A stretch of 64,000 nt of DNA from Cryobacterium aureum (GTDB lineage Bacteria > Actinomycetota > Actinomycetes > Actinomycetales > Microbacteriaceae). The stretch's first letter is position 1. The number at the start of each line of letters is the position of its first letter. Where the stretch lies: the NCBI RefSeq assembly GCF_002954245.1, contig NZ_PPTG01000022.1:62001-126000 (forward strand). The letters are read 5' to 3'. Both the position numbers and the translations under genes were made by a program. Below, in pieces: positions 34,427 through 41,597 of the stretch. The notes beneath the pieces were generated by a model, which saw nothing but the letters and a program-made list of their open reading frames with translations, was not told the origin of the DNA and ran no database searches.

Positions 34427-35263
34427 ATGGCCCACACCGCTGCCTATCGGGTCAAGAAGGGCCTCGGCTCCTTCGGCTTCTATCTTCTGCTCGCCCTTGT
34501 GCTCGTGCCATTCGTCTTCGTCTTCTACTACATGGTTACGACCTCATTGAAGTCGCCTGCCGACCTAGTCGCCAAAGACTTCGTCTGGGTTTTTCAGCCG
34601 ACGCTCGACAACTACGAGCAAGTCTTCGAGCAGACCGACTTCCTTCAATTCGCGCTGAATTCAATGCTCGTCGGCCTGGGCTCAGTACTCGTTGCTCTTG
34701 TACTTGGGCTACCCGCCGCTTACGCAATCGCAAGATACAAAGCGCCGAAAATTGCACTGCTCGTGCTCTCGTCACGTATTACTCCAGGAATCACATTCCT
34801 CATCCCGCTGTTCATCATCTTTAGCCAGCTCAAGTGGATCGATACCTACCAAGCACTCATCATCGCTCACCTCCTAGTCACGCTCCCTATGGTGACGTGG
34901 TTGATGATTGGATTCTTTGAGGACATTCCCCAAGAGATTATCGATTCAGCCCGCGTTGACGGCGCTAGCGCAACTAGGACCTTCCTGGAAGTCGTACTTC
35001 CACTGACACGCGGTGGAATTGCCGCAGCCTCAATCCTTGCGTTCATCTTCAGCTGGAATCACTTCATGTTCTCGGTCGTGCTGGCCGGACGGATGACGCG
35101 TACGCTCCCTGTCGCAGTGTTCGAATTCATGTCGTATGGCCAAATCAACTGGGGTGCTATCGCTGCGGCGGCGACGGTCATGACAATCCCGGTCGTCATC
35201 ATGGCGCTATTCGTTCAACGCAACATCGTTCAGGGGCTCGCTGGGGGTGCGGTCAAAGGATAG
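34427..35263 (+). CDS. Sugar ABC transporter permease (MalG type)
   Basis: A 278-residue permease with six membrane segments and the MalG-type EAA motif EIIDSARVDGASATRTFLEV. It begins immediately after the stop of the MalF-type gene and is the last gene of the operon. The N-terminal segment is FGFYLLLALVLVPFVFVFYY; the segment pattern and the periplasmic loop after it match carbohydrate importers (CUT1). A terminator follows five bases downstream. Together with the binding protein it imports the substrate degraded by the divergent operon. Confidence 0.92.
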   Translation: MAHTAAYRVKKGLGSFGFYLLLALVLVPFVFVFYYMVTTSLKSPADLVAKDFVWVFQPTLDNYEQVFEQTDFLQFALNSMLVGLGSVLVALVLGLPAAYAIARYKAPKIALLVLSSRITPGITFLIPLFIIFSQLKWIDTYQALIIAHLLVTLPMVTWLMIGFFEDIPQEIIDSARVDGASATRTFLEVVLPLTRGGIAAASILAFIFSWNHFMFSVVLAGRMTRTLPVAVFEFMSYGQINWGAIAAAATVMTIPVVIMALFVQRNIVQGLAGGAVKG

Positions 35264-35267
35264 GTTT

Positions 35268-35293
35268 CGCTGTGGAGCCTCAGCGCGTTTTTT
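35268..35293 (+). terminator. Terminator of the sugar importer operon
   Basis: CGCTG pairs with CAGCG around an eight-base loop, followed by CG and six T residues. It lies just after the last permease gene. Confidence 0.6.
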
Positions 35294-35468
35294 ATCGCTA
35301 CCCCTGCGCCGGAAGTGCATTTCCTCTCTCCAGCCCCAAGCGGCACCAACTTAGAGGGACCGTACGCGGAAACCGGCCCCAGTATCGGTTCCACCTTGTT
35401 GTGTGGGCCACGTTACGTGAACCGTCTCTGATTTTCTGACGCCTTCTTTCTGGTGAAAGGCTTTGGAT

Positions 35469-35577
35469 ATGCCCAAGAAGCACCCAACAGAGGTTCGTGA
35501 GAGAGCGGTTTGGATGATGCGAGAGCGTTTAACGGATTACCCGTCGATGTGGGCTGCGTGCTGCGAAGTGGCACTGG
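35469..35577 (+). pseudogene. IS3-family OrfA, N-terminal fragment
   Basis: The first 34 residues (MPKKHPTEVRERAVWMMRER, then LTDYPSMWAACCEVA) are the HTH start of an IS3-family transposase OrfA. After that the sequence changes abruptly and no further part of the transposase is found, so the element has been cut off on its right side. The 330 bases to the next gene (35578-35904) are GC-rich and hold no feature I can support. Confidence 0.7.
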
Positions 35578-35904
35578 TCGTCGCGGGCACCGAAGCCGCC
35601 ATTCAAGACCGGCGGGCCGATCCGCCGATCACGTTCCTTGCGCGGCTGGTTCGAGTTCGGGTGGAGCGCCGCCGGGCCGCTCCCGCGGCAGGTGATCGGG
35701 GTGCGCGCGTCCAGCTGCGCGCCGCTCACCACCGGGAATCCGGAGCTGGCAGATCCGGGCATGAGTGCTCGTGTGGCGCGCCCGAATGTCGATCAGTGGC
35801 ACGCGAAGCCGCCAGTCCGGGCCCCGGACGTAACCGGACATAATCAGGCGTTATCGGCTATGCGGGTCGGCGCCGTGTCGCCATTGAGGGGCGCTCTCTT
35901 TAAC

Positions 35905-36981
35905 TCACCAGCCTTTGAGTTGTTCCGTCACGGTCGGTGCATTCCGGGCAAGGGTTGTTCGCCAGTCCAGGACTCCAGCATTCTGGAGCTGCCCGATTAC
36001 GACGATCGGTGCCAGATTATGCTGCGCGGCGACGGTCGCCACCCAACCAGCACTGACGCGGTCCGGCGATGTCGGAAGCGAAGTTGGTAGGAGCCAGCTG
36101 CGTGCGTGTGCATTTGCACCCTTTTCGTTGTCGTTAGCGCCGTCCGTCTCGTCGAGTGCCTCGACGATCGTTTCCGATTGGACGTGGTCAAGAACAACGT
36201 GGGCGGTTTCGTGCAGCAGGGTGAACAAGATTTTGTCAAGTCGTTTGCCTCGACCCGAGAGTCCGATGACTGGCGTCTCGTTCAGAACGAAGGCACATCC
36301 GTCGATTTTGGCACCGGGAAGGGCCTCGACGTAGACCAGCGACACTCCTGCCGCAGCGAAGAGCGACGGAAGATTTCGGAACTCTTCCGGAGTTTTGAGT
36401 AGAGATGGAAGTGTCTTACCGAGGCCGGACAGACGCTCGCGGGAATAGGGCTGTAGGGGGGGGCGAGTGCGGGATTCTCGACGAATGCATGCGACCCAGG
36501 CGCTTTGGACGGCAGAGACCGCATCCTGGTCGTTGCTGCGGCGCGCTGCGATGGAGAAGGAGGGTGCCTCTTGGATTGATCGAAGCTCGAAGAGGTCAAT
36601 GATTTCGGCTTCCAGCTCATCCAGGGTTTTGCCGGAAATAACCTTGCGCTTTTTGAGCACACTGATGGGGGCAAGTTCGTTCAGGCGCGCCCGTCGCCGG
36701 ACCGCTTCTAAGGCTTTCTGGGTCTTGAAGTCCTTGGCCTGCTCGCTCAACAGATAGGCATCCTGCAGATTTAGCCAGAACTCGGCCGTCTGACCAAACG
36801 CCGCACCGATTTGAGCGGCCGACTCGCGTGTAATTTCTTTCTTGCCGGTCACGATCTCAGACACAAATTGGGTGGGGCGCCCGATGACGGTTGCGAAGTC
36901 CGATTGTGTCCATCCGCGCGCATCGAGCTCAAGTCCAAGGATTTGGCCGACAGGGATCGGATTGGGCAGCTGCGTGTTCAT
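35905..36981 (-). CDS. HTH plus ImmA/IrrE-type metallopeptidase, HigA-like antitoxin
   Basis: A 358-residue fusion. Residues about 10-75 are a HigA/XRE helix-turn-helix (GLELDARGWTQSDFATVIGR, then ITRESAAQIGAAFG). Residues about 190-330 are an ImmA/IrrE (DUF955) zinc peptidase with the HExxH motif as LLHETAHVVLDH. Such proteins repress a promoter and can be relieved by proteolysis. ATG 36981 overlaps the stop of the upstream HigB-like toxin gene. Two copies of a palindrome at 37301 and 37381, in front of the toxin gene and the divergent ubiquitin-like gene, are its likely operators. It would thus couple toxin-antitoxin control to the ubiquitin-like module. Confidence 0.85.
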   Translation of the reverse strand: MNTQLPNPIPVGQILGLELDARGWTQSDFATVIGRPTQFVSEIVTGKKEITRESAAQIGAAFGQTAEFWLNLQDAYLLSEQAKDFKTQKALEAVRRRARLNELAPISVLKKRKVISGKTLDELEAEIIDLFELRSIQEAPSFSIAARRSNDQDAVSAVQSAWVACIRRESRTRPPLQPYSRERLSGLGKTLPSLLKTPEEFRNLPSLFAAAGVSLVYVEALPGAKIDGCAFVLNETPVIGLSGRGKRLDKILFTLLHETAHVVLDHVQSETIVEALDETDGANDNEKGANAHARSWLLPTSLPTSPDRVSAGWVATVAAQHNLAPIVVIGQLQNAGVLDWRTTLARNAPTVTEQLKGW

Positions 36982-37289
36982 TCGTGTACTTCCGTTCCTA
37001 CGACGGTGACGGTGAACCGCGCGACAATCGGGCTGTTCTCGTCGTTGAAGGTGATGGTCAGGCGATGTTGGGCGCCGAGTTGCACTGTCGACATCCGCGG
37101 CTTTTCCGGGTGCGGCCGGAGGCGCAGCATCCGCATGGCGTAGAGGTCGCCTTCGACCTTTGCCGCCACAGCGCATTGTGTTACGAGGAAGAATTGTCGG
37201 ATCTCGCTCGCGCCCCAGCCATTGGGGCGGTAGCCAGGTTCCCTCGCCAAGCGACGCAAATCCGCGTCAAGCAGCTCGAGTTCCAACAC
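36978..37289 (-). CDS. HigB/RelE-type toxin-like protein
   Basis: A 103-residue protein with the pattern of HigB/RelE mRNA interferases: RRLAREPG at the N-terminus, LYAMRMLRLRPHPEKPRMST in the middle and QHRLTITF near the end. It is followed, with an ATGA overlap, by the HigA-like HTH/peptidase gene, the usual toxin-first order of HigBA loci. GTG 37289 lies almost on top of AAGGAG, so TTG 37286 or a later codon may be the true start. The gene is 12 bases from a palindromic operator. The catalytic residues cannot be assigned safely by eye. Confidence 0.7.
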   Translation of the reverse strand: MLELELLDADLRRLAREPGYRPNGWGASEIRQFFLVTQCAVAAKVEGDLYAMRMLRLRPHPEKPRMSTVQLGAQHRLTITFNDENSPIVARFTVTVVGTEVHE

Positions 37290-37300
37290 GCTCCTTCAAG

Positions 37301-37317
37301 ATCACCCTTTAGGTGAT
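37301..37317. promoter_or_regulatory. Palindromic operator, toxin side
   Basis: ATCACCCTTTAGGTGAT, a palindrome ATCACC-N5-GGTGAT located 12 bases upstream of the toxin start. Its reverse complement recurs at 37381-37397 with one mismatch. The pair brackets the divergent promoter region and is probably bound by the HigA-like HTH protein. Confidence 0.7.
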
Positions 37318-37380
37318 GACGTCTTGAGCTTACCCCGCGTTGAGGGCCACGTCGCCCCACTCGTTAATCGTTAAATGGTT

Positions 37381-37397
37381 ATCACCTAAAGGGTGAA
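37381..37397. promoter_or_regulatory. Palindromic operator, ubiquitin-like side
   Basis: ATCACCTAAAGGGTGAA matches the reverse complement of the site at 37301-37317 at 16 of 17 positions. It lies 60 bases upstream of the ubiquitin-like gene, where it could cover the promoter. Its conservation suggests joint control of both operons. Confidence 0.7.
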
Positions 37398-37457
37398 GAC
37401 GTGGTACAGTTCACACGTCGATGGTTGTCATCGACATTTCATATGGAAGGAACAACC

Positions 37458-37727
37458 ATGACCGCAGAAGTACAGGCTGTACAGAAGGGCCCGAAAGCCA
37501 GGGACTATGAGATTGTCATCAACGGGACGCCCCACGTTGTTGACAACGCGGACGTGACGTACGGCCAGGTCGCCCAACTCGCCTTCCCCGGTGCAAGCGA
37601 CCCCGACGTGACCTACTCGGTCGCGTACCGCAAGGCTCACGGCGGCAGTGGCACGCTCGTCGCTGGCGGGTCCGTCAAAGTCAAGAAGGGAACAAGCTTC
37701 AATGTCACGCCGACAACTCGTTCTTAA
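37458..37727 (+). CDS. Multiubiquitin-family ubiquitin-like protein (single domain)
   Basis: An 89-residue protein consisting of one beta-grasp domain of the prokaryotic multiubiquitin family (YEIVINGTPHVVDNADVTYG, QVAQLAFPG, YSVAYRKAHG, GSVKVKKGTSFNV). In such operons it is thought to be the modifier activated by the neighbouring E1-like enzyme. ATG 37458 follows GGAAGGAAC. The C-terminus is PTTRS without Gly-Gly, so if it is conjugated it would need trimming or a different chemistry. It overlaps the E1 gene by 26 bases in another frame. Confidence 0.85.
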   Translation: MTAEVQAVQKGPKARDYEIVINGTPHVVDNADVTYGQVAQLAFPGASDPDVTYSVAYRKAHGGSGTLVAGGSVKVKKGTSFNVTPTTRS

Positions 37728-38940
37728 CAGCTTTGACCTGACCCGTCTCGTCAACGAGGGGTACTCAGTCCGCATCAAGTCCGGGCACCTTCTCGTCGAT
37801 GACATCCCTTTCGCCACCGACGGGCAGGTAATTGGCCGTGGTTCTCTCGTCTGCCCTCTCGACCTGCAGGGCGAGACCACGATGAGACCGCAGACACACG
37901 TGATGTGGTTCATTGGCGGGATCCCCTGCACCAAGGATGGGGCAGAAGTGCCCCTACTGCTGCACCAGCGTGGTCCGCAACCCCTCGCGGAGGGAATTAT
38001 TGCCGACTGCAGTTTCTCCCAGAAGATGGGTGGTCGTGACTATGAAAACTTCTACGAGAAGGTTGTCGCCTATGTCGGCATAATTCTGGGTCATGCGCAG
38101 GCACTGGACCCAGACGTGGTGCCGACGACTTTCAGACCCGTTGAAACAGACGAGGACGACGGCGTATTCAAGTACCTCGATACCAACTCGAGCCGTGCCG
38201 GAATCATGTCTCAGACAGACAGGCTCGCCGTAGACCGGATCGCGATCATCGGGCTAGGTGGCACCGGTTCCTACCTTCTTGATTTGCTCGCGAAGACTCC
38301 GATCAGGGAGATTCATCTGTATGACGGCGACATCTTTTCCACGCACAATGCTTTCAGGGCGCCCGCGGCGGCGAGCGTTGACGAGCTCAACGCGGCTCCG
38401 TATAAAGTTCATCACCATGCCTCTCGATACGAGCCGTTTCGGCGGGGACTGCACCCTCATGCGGAGTACGTGACCGCGGACAACATGGATGTACTCCTGG
38501 CTATGGACTTTGTCTTTCTTTCCATGGACGCGAGCACCGATAAGGAGGTAATCGTCGATCGGCTCACGAGAGCTAATGTTCCGTTCATCGACACGGGCAT
38601 CGGTGTTGCACGGAGCGAAGACGGCCTTGCGGGGTTGGTACGGGTTACGACAAGTCTGCCCGGACACCGGGCACACGTTGAGGAGAACGGTCTCATCTCG
38701 TACGTGCTCGGGGATGAGGACGAGTACGAGTACGAGACCAATATTCAGGTCGCTGAGCTCAACGCGCTGGCCGCCGTACTGGCCGTGATCGCATTCAAGA
38801 AGAAGCTCGGCTTCTACCGCGATGAGGTGAAGGAGCTTCACGCCCTGTACCGGATCGATACAAACGAGATCCTCAACAGCTTTGGAGAGGAGGACGAGGA
38901 CGAAGACGAAGGCGGTGTGGGATTGGTGAACGCAGCATGA
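37702..38940 (+). CDS. E1/ThiF-family ubiquitin-like activating enzyme
   Basis: A 412-residue protein. The N-terminal part (about 1-95; LVNEGYSVRIKSGHLLVDDI, MRPQTHVMWFIGGIPC) is the domain usually fused to these enzymes (I believe DUF6791). Residues about 175-370 are the ThiF/E1 adenylation domain with the ATP loop IGLGGTGSYLLDLLAK (GxGGTG at 184-189), YDGD (208-210) and FVFLSMDAS. The C-terminus is Asp/Glu-rich. All cysteines (51, 76, 103) lie before the adenylation domain, so no classical catalytic Cys is visible. The start is ATG 37702 inside the ubiquitin-like gene. No separate E2 or JAB protease gene follows. Confidence 0.88.
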   Translation: MSRRQLVLNSFDLTRLVNEGYSVRIKSGHLLVDDIPFATDGQVIGRGSLVCPLDLQGETTMRPQTHVMWFIGGIPCTKDGAEVPLLLHQRGPQPLAEGIIADCSFSQKMGGRDYENFYEKVVAYVGIILGHAQALDPDVVPTTFRPVETDEDDGVFKYLDTNSSRAGIMSQTDRLAVDRIAIIGLGGTGSYLLDLLAKTPIREIHLYDGDIFSTHNAFRAPAAASVDELNAAPYKVHHHASRYEPFRRGLHPHAEYVTADNMDVLLAMDFVFLSMDASTDKEVIVDRLTRANVPFIDTGIGVARSEDGLAGLVRVTTSLPGHRAHVEENGLISYVLGDEDEYEYETNIQVAELNALAAVLAVIAFKKKLGFYRDEVKELHALYRIDTNEILNSFGEEDEDEDEGGVGLVNAA

Positions 38941-39326
38941 GGTTGTCGGGACTAGAGCCCGTTCACGTGAGGTATATTCCAACCGACCTGGAAATTGGAA
39001 AGTTCTATGTCTCTTTGGAGTACGCGACTGCATCTCATCTTTGCGTTTGTGGGTGTGGGTGTCGAGTTGTTACGCCCCTGGGAAAGGCGGATTGGATCCT
39101 CACCTTTGATGGCACGGTGAGTCTTCATCCATCGATCGGAAACGGTCAATTCCTGTGCGGGTCGCACTACTGGATTAGGCAAAACAAGGTCGTGTGGGCG
39201 CCAAAGATGTCACGGGCGGAAGTCAAGGTCAATCAGATGGAAGACGAAGCTCGACGGGACGATCACTATGGTGTGGTGGCAAAATTGGGGCTGATTGCGT
39301 TGGTACACCGCTGGTTGCGCCGCTGA
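38937..39326 (+). CDS. DUF6527-type cysteine-rich protein
   Basis: A 129-residue protein with an N-terminal beta region and a metal-binding-like cluster CVCGCGC at about residues 36-42, followed by CGSHYW at about residue 74. The pattern fits DUF6527 proteins, which commonly accompany multiubiquitin/E1 genes in bacteria. Their biochemical role is not established; a treble-clef or zinc-ribbon fold is likely. It overlaps the E1 gene by four bases (ATGA) and ends the operon. The 267 bases to the next gene contain no feature I can support. Confidence 0.75.
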   Translation: MRLSGLEPVHVRYIPTDLEIGKFYVSLEYATASHLCVCGCGCRVVTPLGKADWILTFDGTVSLHPSIGNGQFLCGSHYWIRQNKVVWAPKMSRAEVKVNQMEDEARRDDHYGVVAKLGLIALVHRWLRR

Positions 39327-39593
39327 ACAGGCACGGCCACGAGGACATGCATTCAGCAGGTGCTCCGTTGAAGGCCGGGCTAGCGGTGCTCCATGCGATC
39401 CTAGAAGTGACGGTGTGTTGCAGCCCTGTAGGAAATCGATTCGGAGGAACGCCCGCACCCCAGCGACGCTTCACTGCACCAAAGGAGCCGATATGGCAGA
39501 AACGTTCGGTCACATAGGTTGACATCTTCCGGTCAGCTCACGAGACGATTGGACAAAGTTTGGCCAGCAGAATTGAATTCGTAACCCACACTT

Positions 39594-40016
39594 CTAGGAG
39601 ATTCTCTGGTTGCTTAGGTGGACGAGTAACGCAACAGTGAACTCTGCCGCACCCAATCGCGGGACAAGATCATGCATCGAGCTGTTCTGGATCTGATGAA
39701 ATATTTTGTCGGACGATGACCGGCGGATAAGGCTGGATTCGTCCTGCACGACGCTTATGTGGCTTACGGTGTGTAATCTCTGCCAATAGAGGGGGCTCTT
39801 TTCAACTACGGCATCAGCTAGGGTTTCCAGGCTTGTCATGATCTGTTGCTTTCCTGTTCGTGAACGGACCAGCCATTGGTCTCCAAACATTGAGATGTTG
39901 ATCCGGTTGCCGGCAACTTGTTTCAGCAATCGAGTTACCTCTGCTTTTATGCCTGTCAGGTTCACATACCCGGTCATTCTGGACAAGGTCGTCCCTCCAG
40001 GACATCCTCCACACAT
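39594..40016 (-). CDS. Hypothetical protein with Cys-Gly-rich N-terminus
   Basis: A 140-residue protein, not recognised. It begins MCGGCPGGTTLSRM, and the rest is a small alpha/beta domain (GIKAEVTRLLKQVAGNRINI, QWLVRSRTGKQQIM). ATG 40016 follows GGAAGAGAG, and the gene lies 21 bases after the short-chain dehydrogenase gene, so it is the last gene of the LacI-controlled minus-strand operon. The two N-terminal cysteines could bind a metal, but this is speculation. Confidence 0.5.
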   Translation of the reverse strand: MCGGCPGGTTLSRMTGYVNLTGIKAEVTRLLKQVAGNRINISMFGDQWLVRSRTGKQQIMTSLETLADAVVEKSPLYWQRLHTVSHISVVQDESSLIRRSSSDKIFHQIQNSSMHDLVPRLGAAEFTVALLVHLSNQRIS

Positions 40017-40037
40017 AGCGGTCTCTCTTCCGAGAAG

Positions 40038-40787
40038 TTATGGCATCACATCGCCGCTGTTGGGCCCGAGCGTCTGACCCGTGTACAGGTCACCGCCAGG
40101 AGAAGATGCCAGGAGCAGGGCAGTCGGGGCAACTTCGTGTGGCTGGCCGAATCGGCCGAGCGGCAGCTCAGACTGTTTCATCTTTTTCCATTCTGACGAC
40201 AAGCCGTCCATTAATGGAGTCACGATGGGCCCGGGTGCGATCACATTGGCAAGGATTTTGTGCGGTGCCAGTTCCAGTGCTAAAGACTTGGTGAACCCAA
40301 TGACTCCCGCCTTGGCTGCACAGTAGTGCGCGAGATTGATGCCGCCCTTTATCCCCAGCTGGGACGCAATATTGATGATGCGACCGCCGCCGCGCTTCAC
40401 CATTTCAGGCGCGGCCCACCGTGAACAGAGGTAAACACCTTTCAAATCCACCGCGATGGTCTTGTCGAATGTCTCCGGGCTCATTTCAAGGAAAGGCGTT
40501 TCGTCCAGTATCCCGGCACTATTGACGAGAATGTCGATACCCCCGTGTTCGGCGACGATGGAAGCAATCGTTGCACGCACGCCGTCGCTGTCGGTGACGT
40601 TCACTGCGTGGCACGAGGTCTGCACGCCGTATTCACTGCACTGTTTGGCGATTTCTTGGCAGTGCTGCTCGTTCAGGTCCAGAAGTGCAACAGTGGCACC
40701 CTCCTGTGCGAACAACCGGGCGATGGCTGCTCCCATGCCGCTGCCGGCTCCGGTGATTACAGCAACTTTCCCGCTTAGTTGATTCAT
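40038..40787 (-). CDS. Short-chain dehydrogenase/reductase (FabG-like)
   Basis: A 249-residue classical SDR. The cofactor motif is VITGAGSGMGAAIARL (TGxxxGxG), then NSAGI, the catalytic Ser in IINIASQLG and YxxxK in HYCAAKAG. It oxidises or reduces an alcohol/ketone with NAD(P). It lies 30 bases after another SDR gene in a minus-strand operon with an MFS importer and two hydrolases. The substrate cannot be read from the sequence. Confidence 0.88.
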   Translation of the reverse strand: MNQLSGKVAVITGAGSGMGAAIARLFAQEGATVALLDLNEQHCQEIAKQCSEYGVQTSCHAVNVTDSDGVRATIASIVAEHGGIDILVNSAGILDETPFLEMSPETFDKTIAVDLKGVYLCSRWAAPEMVKRGGGRIINIASQLGIKGGINLAHYCAAKAGVIGFTKSLALELAPHKILANVIAPGPIVTPLMDGLSSEWKKMKQSELPLGRFGQPHEVAPTALLLASSPGGDLYTGQTLGPNSGDVMP

Positions 40788-40817
40788 TTTTTTCCTTTTC
40801 TATGGATGAAAGGGGGC

Positions 40818-41597
40818 TTAGCTTGGCCATCTGACGGTCAGACCGCCGTCAACGATGATTTCCTGGCCGGTCACGTAGGCAGAGTCTTCACTGGTCAGGA
40901 AGCGGATGACCCGGGCGGCTTCATCGGCGTTTCCTACGCGTCCCCAAGGAATGATCTTGCCTGCTTCGTTGAGTCCTTCCCGACCGAGCGAGTTGACTGC
41001 ATCGAGCGACTGCGGACTCTCGATGAGCCCGGGGATAACGGCATTGACTCGGATTTTCCTGGGCGCAAGCTCCACTGCGAGTGACCTACACATCCCTAGG
41101 ACGCCGGATTTAGCTGCCGCGTAGTGGCTATGGTCCGCCCAACCGTAGACACCGCCAGCGATAGATGATGTCGCCACCATCGCGCCGGCACCGGTCATGC
41201 GTGCAGCGCAGGAACGGAATATGCGCATGACTCCCGAAAGATCCACTGCCATCATGTTGTCCCACGCTTCGTCGGTCATGTCGGCAAGTGGCGCTCGTCG
41301 GAGAATTCCTGCGGCGGCAATGGAAATGTCCAGTCTTCCGAAGGCGTCAACGGCCACCTGCGCTAGGGCTTCAGTGTCGTCGATGCTACGTACATCAACA
41401 GGTACGGGAATACACTTCGCTCCCGCTGCCTCTACTGCTGCCACGGTTTTCCTGACGTCATGCGGGTCGCTGGGCAGGTAGCCGACCACAGTATGTGTGC
41501 CAGCTCTCGCGTATGCCACCGCTAGAGCCTGGCCAATTCCGCTACCGCCGCCAGAGATGACTGCGACCTTGCCTTCCAGACCGTCATCTCGCTTCAT
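40818..41597 (-). CDS. Short-chain dehydrogenase/reductase
   Basis: A 259-residue classical SDR with VISGGGSGIGQALAVA, AAAGIL, the catalytic Ser in VATSSIAGG and YAAAK in HYAAAKSG. The C-terminal EIIVDGGLT block completes the family signature. Its ATG overlaps the stop of the MFS transporter gene by four bases, so uptake and first or second conversion are co-translated. With the SDR encoded next it may carry out two successive oxidations of the imported compound. Confidence 0.88.
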   Translation of the reverse strand: MKRDDGLEGKVAVISGGGSGIGQALAVAYARAGTHTVVGYLPSDPHDVRKTVAAVEAAGAKCIPVPVDVRSIDDTEALAQVAVDAFGRLDISIAAAGILRRAPLADMTDEAWDNMMAVDLSGVMRIFRSCAARMTGAGAMVATSSIAGGVYGWADHSHYAAAKSGVLGMCRSLAVELAPRKIRVNAVIPGLIESPQSLDAVNSLGREGLNEAGKIIPWGRVGNADEAARVIRFLTSEDSAYVTGQEIIVDGGLTVRWPS

